Below are positions 28,511 to 37,103 of a DNA stretch of 41,469 nt, piece after piece. The first letter of the stretch is position 1. Each line of letters opens with the position of its first letter. The translations under genes were made by a program, and so were the position numbers. This DNA comes from Thermoanaerobaculum sp. (GTDB lineage Bacteria > Acidobacteriota > Thermoanaerobaculia > Thermoanaerobaculales > Thermoanaerobaculaceae). Location of the stretch: assembly GCA_025060245.1 (NCBI GenBank), contig JANXCP010000004.1, forward strand, positions 1 through 41,469. The letters run 5' to 3'. The notes under the pieces are model-generated. The model worked only from the letters and a program-made list of their open reading frames with translations. It searched no databases and had not been told where the DNA came from.

Positions 28511-30301
28511 TTGCTCCCTGTGATGCGGTTATATATCCTTGACCATTCGTCTATGTCAGGGGTGAAGACGCCGGTGGTGCCTGGGCGGCTTTTGGTGCTC
28601 TTTGCCAGCGTGCTCTTCTGGCTGACACCCTCACCAAGCGATGGACCAACGGAACGCCGCTTTGAGGACAGCTGTCATTTGCGTGTCCTAGAGGTTCGGT
28701 ATAGTTCTGACCCTGCCCTTACGGCCCCGCCGGCGCAGCCTACCCCTGCGCGTCTTTTCCGCGCGCCTCCAAGCGAGCGGGTGGCCCCAGGGAACTACTG
28801 GCTGACCCTGGTCGTCCACAACTGGGAAACCCGCGACCGCACTTGTTTGCTCATTCCAGACCGTTACGCGGCTCTCGTGGAGCTGTTCAAGCCTGGCGAG
28901 GGCGAGCCTGCAGCCCGCAGCGGGTGGCAGCTCCCGCTGCGGGATCGGGCCATGGAGTACCCACACCCGCTCTTGCCGGCCGTGGTGGCGCCGGGGGACA
29001 ACTACTTTCGCCTCCGGCTGTGGGTTCCTGAAGACGCACCGCTCGTCACCGAGAGCTTGGGTATCACCGCTATGCCGCTGGAACGGTGGGCAAGAGACCA
29101 AACCCGCGTAGACCACGCCCAGGGGGTCTACGGCGGCATCATGTTGGCGGTGGTGCTGTACAACTTGTTCCTCTTCTTTTCCTTGCGGGAAAAGCTTTAC
29201 ATCCTCTACGTTGCCTATGCCACCTCCTTTGGCCTCATTTGGCTGGTCCTTTCAGGTTTCGCGCTGGTCTTTCTCTGGCCAGATTGGCCAAGGTGGGACG
29301 CCCAAGCTCATTACGTCTTCGTGGCTCTGGCCATCGTCTTCGGTAACACCTTCACCAGGGCCTTCTTGAACCTGGCCAGTGCCACCCCGAGGCTGGCCAG
29401 GCTCCTGCAGCTGGTGAGCTACGGGGCCATCCTCACCCTGGTGGGTGTGGCCTTCCACCGATTCTCCCTTATCCAGATACCGCTCGCCCTGTTGGCGCTG
29501 ATCACGTGCACCCTGTACCTCGCCGTCGGAGCCACCCGCTGGTGGCAGAAAAGCCCCGAAGCACCCTATTTCCTCGCCGCCACCGGGTTGGTGGCCGTGG
29601 GCACCTTGGTGTACATCGCCACGTTCCTCCAGCTCTTGCCGGAAACACCGGTGACCCGTCACGCGGCGCAACTGGGCTCGGCAGCGGAAATGGTGCTGTT
29701 GGCCTTTGCTCTCGGCCACAAGATTCGCCATCTGCGCTTTGAAAAAGCCGAGGCAGAGGCGCGCTCCCTCACCGATCCCCTCACTGGACTGGCGAACCGC
29801 CGGGCCTTAGACCAGCTCCTGGATCAAGAGTGGCGGCGGGCGTACCGGCAAAAGAGCAGTCTGGCCTTGATCGTGGTGGATGTGGACTTCTTCAAAGCGT
29901 ACAACGACGCCCGGGGGCACCAAGAGGGCGATCAGCTCCTCAAGCTTTTGGCCGAAGAGCTGAACAAGGTCTGTCGCCGACCTGGGGATGTGGCCTCGCG
30001 CTATGGGGGCGAGGAGTTCGTTCTTGTCCTGCCCGGTGTGAACCTGCACCAAGCCCGAGACATGGCGGAAAAGCTGCGCAGTGCCGTAGAGGCCTGTTGC
30101 TGGCCTCATCCCGCCTCCCCCGTGAGCCCGTACGTCACCGTCAGTTGCGGTGTGGCGGTGGGCAAGCCGGTGGAAGGGGTGCCGGTGACTAGCCTGTTCG
30201 CCGAAGCGGATGAGGCGTTGTACCGAGCCAAGCAAAACGGCAGAAACCAAGTGCACCTGCGCAGCGCGTCGGGTCAATGGACCGGGATTCGCCCTGCCTG
30301 A
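28511..30301 (+). CDS. 7TMR-DISM sensor diguanylate cyclase (GGDEF)
   Basis: N-terminal extracellular DISM-like domain, seven-helix region (QGVYGGIMLAVVLYNLFLFFSLREKLYILYVAYATSFGLIWL...), GGDEF domain with RYGGEEF. Start uncertain (28523 and 28553 also possible). Confidence 0.92.
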   Translation: MLPVMRLYILDHSSMSGVKTPVVPGRLLVLFASVLFWLTPSPSDGPTERRFEDSCHLRVLEVRYSSDPALTAPPAQPTPARLFRAPPSERVAPGNYWLTLVVHNWETRDRTCLLIPDRYAALVELFKPGEGEPAARSGWQLPLRDRAMEYPHPLLPAVVAPGDNYFRLRLWVPEDAPLVTESLGITAMPLERWARDQTRVDHAQGVYGGIMLAVVLYNLFLFFSLREKLYILYVAYATSFGLIWLVLSGFALVFLWPDWPRWDAQAHYVFVALAIVFGNTFTRAFLNLASATPRLARLLQLVSYGAILTLVGVAFHRFSLIQIPLALLALITCTLYLAVGATRWWQKSPEAPYFLAATGLVAVGTLVYIATFLQLLPETPVTRHAAQLGSAAEMVLLAFALGHKIRHLRFEKAEAEARSLTDPLTGLANRRALDQLLDQEWRRAYRQKSSLALIVVDVDFFKAYNDARGHQEGDQLLKLLAEELNKVCRRPGDVASRYGGEEFVLVLPGVNLHQARDMAEKLRSAVEACCWPHPASPVSPYVTVSCGVAVGKPVEGVPVTSLFAEADEALYRAKQNGRNQVHLRSASGQWTGIRPA

Positions 30302-30341
30302 GCCTTTTCCCCTGCGCAAACTCGGCTGGTAAGCTTACCCC

Positions 30342-31244
30342 GTGGGTGATGTGGCAATCCTCGGGGTGCCTATGGATTTGGGCCAATCGCGGCGGGGCAC
30401 GGACATGGGCCCATCGGCCCTACGCTACGCCCGCCTGGCGGAAAGCTTGGAAGCCCTTGGCCATAAGGTAACCGACCTGGGCAACGTGCCGGTACCGGTG
30501 GTGGAAAGCCTCGGAGGAGGGGACCGTCGCCAGCGCGGGGGAATGGCGTACCTGGAGGCCATCCGGGAAGCCTGCCAACGCACCGCTGAAACCCTCAGAG
30601 CTCTTGAACCCCGCGTCTTTCCCATCATCCTAGGGGGAGACCATTCGGTGGCCCTGGGCTCCGTCTCCGGCGTGCGTACCTTCGGACCCACAGGGGTCAT
30701 CTGGGTGGACGCCCACGCCGACTGTAACACCCCAGAGACCTCCCCCTCTGGGAACATCCACGGCATGCCCCTGGCGGCCCTCTGCGGCCTGGGTGATGGG
30801 CGACTGCAGGAGTGGCTGCTCCCCCCGGGGCCGTTGTTGGCGCCAGAGGAGGTGGTGCTGGTGGGGGTGCGGAGCGTGGACCCCGGGGAGAGGGAGCATC
30901 TCCGGAAAGCCGGCATCACCGTGTACACCATGAAAGAAGTGGACCGTCTGGGGATCGCCGCCATTGCCCACGAAATCACCCTCAAGTTGGCCCACCTGCC
31001 GCGGGTGCACCTCAGCCTCGACGCCGATGTGCTGGACCCTGAGGAAGCGCCAGGCGTGGGAACGCCGGTTCCCGGTGGCCTTTCCTACCGCGAGGCCCAC
31101 CTCTTGATGGAGCTCTTGGCCGACTGGGGCAAGGTCACCAGCTTGGACTTGGTGGAGGTGAACCCAATCTTGGACCGCCGGAACCGCACCGCTAGTCTTA
31201 TGGTGGAGCTGGCGGCCTCCCTTTTGGGCAAACGGATTTTTTGA
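30342..31244 (+). CDS. rocF: Arginase
   Basis: ILGVPMDLGQSRRGTDMGPSALRYA, LGGDHSVALGS, WVDAHADCNTPETSPSGNIHGMPLA, SLDADVLDPEEAPGVGTPVPGGLSYREA. Confidence 0.93.
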   Translation: MGDVAILGVPMDLGQSRRGTDMGPSALRYARLAESLEALGHKVTDLGNVPVPVVESLGGGDRRQRGGMAYLEAIREACQRTAETLRALEPRVFPIILGGDHSVALGSVSGVRTFGPTGVIWVDAHADCNTPETSPSGNIHGMPLAALCGLGDGRLQEWLLPPGPLLAPEEVVLVGVRSVDPGEREHLRKAGITVYTMKEVDRLGIAAIAHEITLKLAHLPRVHLSLDADVLDPEEAPGVGTPVPGGLSYREAHLLMELLADWGKVTSLDLVEVNPILDRRNRTASLMVELAASLLGKRIF

Positions 31245-31409
31245 TCGCCGGGCCCCGCTGCCGGCGGCACCCCAAGGGCGCGGGAGCCCCGCCCCCTGGT
31301 GGTATTGAGGATTGCACTGCCTGGGCCGCACCGGAAGGGGTCGGGAAGGTCTCGCCAACGCAGAAAGCCCTCCTGCACCGTCGCCTCATCCCCTGCCAGG
31401 GGACCACCG

Positions 31410-31730
31410 CTACGGGTTGAGGTACACCTCGAGGAGCGCAGGCAAATCCCGAAAAAACGTGGATTTCGCTAGCACCACCACGCCCGCCTGCCGTAGCCTC
31501 GCCCAAGAGCTGCTCTCCCCGTGGGGGCCAAAGGCCAGCACCTGGACCCCCTGATGGGTGAGGGCCAGCACTGCTTCGGGGTCCACGGCTTCCAGATCGA
31601 CCACCACCACCTGGGGGAGGGGGCCTTCCCCGCCGGAAAGGCGCCGGGGGGTTGCACCACAGGCGCGCACCGCCGCCTCTACCACAGCAAAATGAAACAG
31701 GTTGGGCACCCAAATGCCCACCTCAAGCAC
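31410..31730 (-). CDS. Small receiver-like (flavodoxin-fold) protein, function uncertain
   Basis: VVVVDLEAVDPEAVLALTHQGVQVLAFGPHGE...AGVVVLAKSTFFRDLPALLEVYL resembles C-terminal part of a REC fold; overlaps GDPD stop. Confidence 0.55.
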   Translation of the reverse strand: MLEVGIWVPNLFHFAVVEAAVRACGATPRRLSGGEGPLPQVVVVDLEAVDPEAVLALTHQGVQVLAFGPHGESSSWARLRQAGVVVLAKSTFFRDLPALLEVYLNP

Positions 31731-32355
31731 CTAGCACCTCCAGGGCTCGGTCCGGGTAGTTGGTGGTAAGGGAGGCCACACCGAGAGCTGACAAGTTCCG
31801 CAGACGCTGGGGCCGGTTCACGGTCCAAGGGTGCAACGGCACGGGAAGATGGCGCAGTGATTCCACCAACCTGTGGTGGGGGGAAAGTTCCAGGCCAGGT
31901 GGCAGCCTTTCCGGAACCCGTGTCACCACCCAAGAACAAGGGGCAGCGGGCAAGGCCATGCGCAGCACGGCCAGTACCGCCAGGGAAGAGGAAAGCACCC
32001 GCAGGCGGGCTCGCCCTTCCACCAGGCGCACCAAGGGATCCACCAAAGGCAGAAGGGCTCTAGTCGAGAGAGGTTTCACCTCCAAAAAAAGGAAACGATC
32101 CTCCGGGACAGCCTCCAGCACCAGGGCCAGGGGCGGCACCTCTTCCCGCCGCAGATCCGCCAGGGACCAACTGGTGAGGGGCCGCCCGTGGCGCTTTCGG
32201 TCGTGGTGGCACACCCACACCCCCTCGCGGCAAGGGCGCAGGTCCACTTCCACCCCGTCGGCTCCACAGGCCACCGCCGCTTCCACAGCCTGCAAGGAGT
32301 TGTCCCGGTAGCGACCGGCAAACCCGCGGTGGCCAATGATCATCGGCCGGCTCAT
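31723..32355 (-). CDS. Glycerophosphodiester phosphodiesterase family protein
   Basis: MIIGHRGFAGRYRDNSLQAVEAAVACGADGVEVDLRPCREGVWVCHHD. Confidence 0.92.
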   Translation of the reverse strand: MSRPMIIGHRGFAGRYRDNSLQAVEAAVACGADGVEVDLRPCREGVWVCHHDRKRHGRPLTSWSLADLRREEVPPLALVLEAVPEDRFLFLEVKPLSTRALLPLVDPLVRLVEGRARLRVLSSSLAVLAVLRMALPAAPCSWVVTRVPERLPPGLELSPHHRLVESLRHLPVPLHPWTVNRPQRLRNLSALGVASLTTNYPDRALEVLGA

Positions 32356-33110
32356 GCCAGGATGGAGTAGCCGCCGTCCACTACGATGGTCTGGCCGTGG
32401 ATCATGGAGGCAAACTCAGTGCACAGGAACACCACCGCGTTGGCCACATCCTGGGGCGTGAGCAACCTCCCCGCCGGGGTGCGGCGACGAGTCTCCTCCA
32501 ACAGCTCTTCACGATTGGGAAAGTGCTTGAGGGCATCGGTATCCACCGTGCCGGCGGAAACGGCGTTGACGCGCACACCTTTCCCTGCCAGCTCGCAGGC
32601 CAGATGGCGCACCATGGACTCCAGGGCGGCTTTGGAAGCCCCCACCGCCGTGTAGTTGGGGATGGCCCGCACGGCGCCCAGAGAGGACACCGCCACCACC
32701 ACTTTCTCGCCGTTGCTGGGCAGGGTCAGGAAACGCTGCACTAAAGGCAGGAGGGCAAGGGCGTTGATGTCCATGGTCCAGTGCAGGTGGTGCATGGTGA
32801 GCTGGGTGGCCGGCTTGAGCACCCCTGAGGCAGCGTTGGAGATCAAGAACTCCAGCCCCCCCCACTGCTGGTGGATTTCCTCAAACATCCGCGTCACATG
32901 CCGTTCATCCGCCACGTTGGCTTTGATCACCAGAGCCCGCGCCCCCCGGGCCTCAATTTGCCGGGCCACCTCTTCCGCTGGCCCCCGCTGGCGGAAGAAG
33001 TTGATCGCCACGTCCACCTTGAAGTCAGCCAAGGACAAGGCAATGGCCCGCCCTATTCCGCGGGATGCACCGGTGACCAGGGCCCGCTTGCCCCGAATGC
33101 GTAAATCCAT
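32352..33110 (-). CDS. fabL: SDR-family enoyl-ACP reductase, FabL-like
   Basis: VTGASRGIGRAIA, SNAASGVLKPA, WTMDINALALL, NYTAVGASKAALE, GTVDTDALKHFPNREELLEETRRRTPAGR, GQTIVVDGGYS. Confidence 0.8.
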   Translation of the reverse strand: MDLRIRGKRALVTGASRGIGRAIALSLADFKVDVAINFFRQRGPAEEVARQIEARGARALVIKANVADERHVTRMFEEIHQQWGGLEFLISNAASGVLKPATQLTMHHLHWTMDINALALLPLVQRFLTLPSNGEKVVVAVSSLGAVRAIPNYTAVGASKAALESMVRHLACELAGKGVRVNAVSAGTVDTDALKHFPNREELLEETRRRTPAGRLLTPQDVANAVVFLCTEFASMIHGQTIVVDGGYSILA

Positions 33111-33168
33111 TTGGCGTCTCCTCCCCGCGGCGAACTGTAGCCCAATGGCCGTGTTCCCACAAGGGGTT

Positions 33169-33177
33169 TGCTAGAAT
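33169..33177 (+). promoter_or_regulatory. Putative extended -10 element TGCTAGAAT upstream of efp
   Basis: TGnTATAAT-like, 38 nt upstream of the efp start. Confidence 0.4.
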
Positions 33178-33214
33178 AGGGGGGCGGCGAACGCCGCCTG
33201 CTGGGAGGTTTTCC

Positions 33215-33775
33215 ATGCAAATCGTCGCCACGGAGTTACGCCCTGGCTACATCATCGTCCACAACGGCCAGTTGCACCGGGTTCTCACCGTGGTGCACAT
33301 TACCCCTGGCAACTGGCGGGGCATGGTGCAGTGCAAGCTGCGCAACCTCAAGACGGGCACGCAGCTGGAGCACCGCTTCCGCTCCGAGGACCGCGTGGAG
33401 AAGGCAACCCTGGACACCCACGAGATGCAGTACCTGTACTCCGACAACGCCGGCCACCACTTCATGAATATGGAGACGTACGAACAGGTCACCTTGAACG
33501 ACGAGGTGTTGGGCGATGCCCTCTCCTACCTCCTGCCGGACACGGTGGTGACCGTGGACTTCTTTGAGGGAAACCCAGTGTCGGTGGAGCTGCCCAACAG
33601 CGTCACCTTGACGGTGGTGGAAACGGAGCCCCCGCTGAAAGGCGCCACCGCCGCCGGTGGCTCCAAACCCGCCAAGTTGGAAACCGGGTTGGTGGTGCAG
33701 GTGCCCATGTTCGTGGAGGCGGGCACCAAGATCGTGGTGGACACCCGCACCGGCGAGTACATCTCCCGCGCTTAG
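33215..33775 (+). CDS. efp: Elongation factor P
   Basis: TELRPGYIIVHNGQLHRV...PGNWRGMVQCKLRNLKTGTQLEHRFRSEDRVEKA...TGEYISRA; three-domain length. Confidence 0.96.
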   Translation: MQIVATELRPGYIIVHNGQLHRVLTVVHITPGNWRGMVQCKLRNLKTGTQLEHRFRSEDRVEKATLDTHEMQYLYSDNAGHHFMNMETYEQVTLNDEVLGDALSYLLPDTVVTVDFFEGNPVSVELPNSVTLTVVETEPPLKGATAAGGSKPAKLETGLVVQVPMFVEAGTKIVVDTRTGEYISRA

Positions 33776-33786
33776 TTCCCTGCCTC

Positions 33787-36711
33787 CTACGGCGAAGTCC
33801 CAAACACCAGGGTGGCCACCTCCCCCGCCACCACCTGCACCGGGCGTGCCTGCCCTTCACCCTGGCAGGTGGTGACCCGCACGGTGTAGGCACCGGGGGC
33901 CAAAGATCCAAAAAGGGCGCTACGGGTGTGCAGGGGGACAGGCCCAGGGGGCACCTCCAGACTGAGGGGAGCCCACTGGCCGGAGGCGGAACGCACCTCC
34001 AGGGTGCACGGGTCAGCCGGCAGCTGCCACAGGAGGTGCAGCTGACCGGAGGGGGCAAGGCCACCAGGGTGGGCTCCCCACCCGGGCTCAGCACCACCAT
34101 CAGACGGGCATAGCCGGCGGCCTGCAGCACCAGGGTGTGGGGTGCCGGGGCAAAGGCGGGGAGCCGCACCACCCCTTCTTCGTCTGCCTGCCAAGAAGCC
34201 CATAAAGCCGTCTGGTGGGCCGGCCCAAAGACCCGCACCGCCAAGCGCCGGATCGGGGTTCCGGCGAGGGCATCCACCACCTTCAGGTTGAGGGTGGGGC
34301 GGCGCGGCAGGGCGAGGGGCAGGGGGTGTGTCGCTGGCACCCGCACCTTGGCACTGGCCAGGCTCCCGCCTTCGCTGGCCACCACCCGGTAGTGGCCGGG
34401 GCCCGGCAGGTGCACGCGGAACCGCCCCTCTGCCGTCACCGTGGCAGCCACGGCGCTGGCTTCCACCTCCGCCCCCTGGCGTTGAAAGGTGACGGTGCAA
34501 TGGCCACAGGGTTCTTGCTCCAACTGCACGGCCCCTTCCACCACCACCCCCGGGGGCAGCTCCAGCACCACCCGATGGGTGCCCACCGGCGGCACCTCCT
34601 CCCCCTGGGTCAGCAGGGTGGCACCGCTGCGCTGCTCCTCCACCCACAACCAATGGGGCCCGGGGACACCTCCGCCAGGCGGAAGTGACCCTGGGCGTCT
34701 ACCGGAACTTCCCAGCTTTGGCCAGGGCGCTCCGCGAAGACCGCCCGCTTCGCCTCAACCCAGCGCTCCAGCCCCATCACCTGACCCACCACCACCTGCC
34801 CCAAAAGCAGCAGACGGATCGCGTATCCCCTGGCCCCGTCACCACCAGCCGTTGGGCGTGAGCGCGCAGGTTGGGGATGCTGGCGGAGGCCCGATAACTC
34901 CCGCGGGACACACCCGTGAGCCGGCAATCCCCCGCCTCTGCCGTGGGACCGTGGAAGGCGCGCCCTTGCCCAAGGGCCTCCAGCCGCACCTCCGGTCCTG
35001 CCACCGGGGCCTGCTCCCCCGCGCGCAGCACCTGGACCGTCACCGTGGCACCCCGCTGCAGGGTCACCTCCTGGCGGGATACCCCCTCGGGAAGCTCCAC
35101 CTCCAGCTCCCGGGGAAGGTAATGGGTGTGACCCACCTTGAGGCGGTAGCTGCCAGGGGTGAGGGTGGCCATCACCCCCACGCCCTCCCCGTCGGTGTAC
35201 GCCTGCGCCTCCAGCAGGCGGACAGGGCTCCCCGGAGGACCGGGAAGGGCCAGCTCCAGGTTGGCGCCCGCCAGGCCCTGCCCATCTTCCCCCCGCACCT
35301 GCACCTCCAACCCGGCTTCTAAGCCCAGGAGCACCTCAGCGCCACCCGGCGAGGCCAGCGTCACCCTCCCTGGGGCAAAACCTTCTGCCTGAACCTCTAA
35401 CACCACCGGTGGCAGCCAAGGCACCTCCAGGCAACCCTCTCCCTGTAGGTGGTCCACTTCTCGGCTTGGCCCCCGGTGGCGGGCCACCGAGCCCCCCTCC
35501 CCCAACCTCTCTGCGGGCGGTGAGGGTAAAGCGCGCCACGGGGCGGCCAGTGGCCCGCGCCCGCACCGCAACGCAGTACCGGTCCGCCCGGTCCAGCACC
35601 AAAGGCTCCGCCAGCGGTCCGGTGAGGCGCAAGGGCCGGTAGCCTGCTGCCTCCACCACCAGGGTGCCAGCCACCACCTCGCTCGCCAACTCCAAGGAAA
35701 AGCTTCCCGCCTGGTCCGTGTTCCTGGGCGCCAAGGGGACACCGACCAAGCTCACCTGCACCTGCGCCCCGGCGACGGGCTGCCCCTGCCGGTCCACCAC
35801 TTTCCCTTGCAGGGCCAGAGCCCTCCGCAGGGCAAACTCGCTGACCTCCCCCAGGCCCGCCAGCCACCACACCTCCCCCACCAAGGCACCCCCCACGCTG
35901 CGGCGCAAGCCCTCCGGCGGCGCACCGACGGGGTGGAGCAGGGGCGTGCACCGCTGCAACTGACCTTGGGCGTCAAACAGGGCCAGCTGCCATCGCTGGC
36001 CGGTGCGCAGCCAAAACCCGCTGCCCGCCGGCAGCACCTCCAGGGACGGGACCGTCCCACCGCAGGGAGCAGTGGGAAATTACTGCTCCCAACGCAGCTG
36101 CCCGTCCCCGCTGTAGCCGCGCAGCAGGGGGCGAAAGGGGTGAGCGGCCACCAACCCGTCACCCACCGCCGCCAAAAGGAAGCTGTTTTCCTCCCCTTCG
36201 GCCCCCGGGGGTGCCGGTCGTCGTTGGCCAAAACAGCGGCGGTTCCCTTCCCCCGTCCAGCGGCAGAACAGCCCCGTGCCCAAAGGGGCGTTCACCACCA
36301 GCGTGCCATCCTCCAGCGCCATGGCACCCCCCAACCGGCTGCCCCAGGGCCAAAGGGGAGCGCCAGTTCCCCCCATCCCACAGCCACGCCCGCTGCCCAA
36401 GCCCATCCACCAGCCAGGCCCGGTCCGGCGCCACCACCGCCAGCTGCACTTCCCAAACTGTGGGCGCCAACCCGGGGGGAAAGGGCAGCTCCTGCGGGAG
36501 CAAGTCGGGGCGGTACCAGCAGAGGATTTTCTCCTCACGGTTGGACCCACCAAACCGCGCCGCCGCGGGCGACCAGCAGACGGCTGTTCCAAGGAACTGG
36601 CCCCGGAGCGGGGGTGGAAACCGCCGTCACCTGCCGAGCAAACACAAAGGCAGCGGGCAGTTCCCCTCCCACTGCCAGAACCAAACCCAAGAAAAGGATG
36701 GTGGCCCCCAC
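33787..36711 (-). pseudogene. Disrupted large secreted protein: N-terminal beta-propeller-like region and multiple carboxypeptidase-regulatory (Ig-like) repeats
   Basis: Continuous protein-like sequence hops among all three minus frames: ...ATILFLGLVLAVGGELPAAFVFARQVTAVSTPAPG...WWVQP / EEKILCWYRPDLLPQEL...SPLAL / GGAMALEDGTLVVNAPLG...GQLRWEQ* / FPTAPCGGTVPSLEVLPAGSGFW...RFTLTARR / EGGSVARHRGPSREVDHLQGEG...VVTG / GYAIRLLLLGQVVVGQ... / WVEEQRSGATLLTQGEE...TLVALPP / SGQLHLLWQLPADPCTLEV...VFGTSP*. Confidence 0.7.
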
Positions 36712-36731
36712 CGGTCAACTCCGCCAAGAGC

Positions 36732-36983
36732 TTACGACAGCTTCGGTTCTGGGCATTGAACCCTCAAGGTTGCCGTGGTCTGGGTGTTTTTCTCCACATT
36801 CACCGAGGTACAGGTTCCCCCAGTGGCGGTGGCCCTACAGGAGCCGGAAAGGTTTCCCTGGGCGTGGCAACTTACCCCCCAGTCCGCTTCGGCGGTTCAA
36901 GCAAAGCCCCAGAGGGGTCCTGGGCTGCCCAGACCCAGGAAGGTGATCACCAACAGCACCGACAACCCTTTCCGCTGGGACAG
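36732..36983 (-). pseudogene. Possible small secreted Cys-containing protein interrupted by TGA after its signal peptide
   Basis: LSQRKGLSVLLVITFLGLGSPGPLWGFA*TAEADWGVSCHAQGNLSGSCRATATGGTCTSVNVEKNTQTTATLRVQCPEPKLS*; TGA at 36899-36897; AAGGAGG just upstream. Confidence 0.4.
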
Positions 36984-37103
36984 ATCCTCCTTGCTTGCCT
37001 CGTCTTCTCCGGCCGCGGCCCGGCTCTGGCGGCATAAGAACACGTTTTCTTGTCAAGACCTCCATCCCCGAGTTCCCCCGGGGTTTGGCCGATCCCGGGC
37101 GGC

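Noticed and set aside
28440-28553. c-di-GMP (GEMM) riboswitch upstream of the diguanylate cyclase
   Set aside because: No GEMM core motifs recognised in the short intergenic region.
31245-31409. Possible ncRNA or tRNA in the rocF/REC-like convergent gap
   Set aside because: Only short GC-rich inverted repeats (for example TCCCCTGCCAGGGGA); no tRNA fold or known motif.
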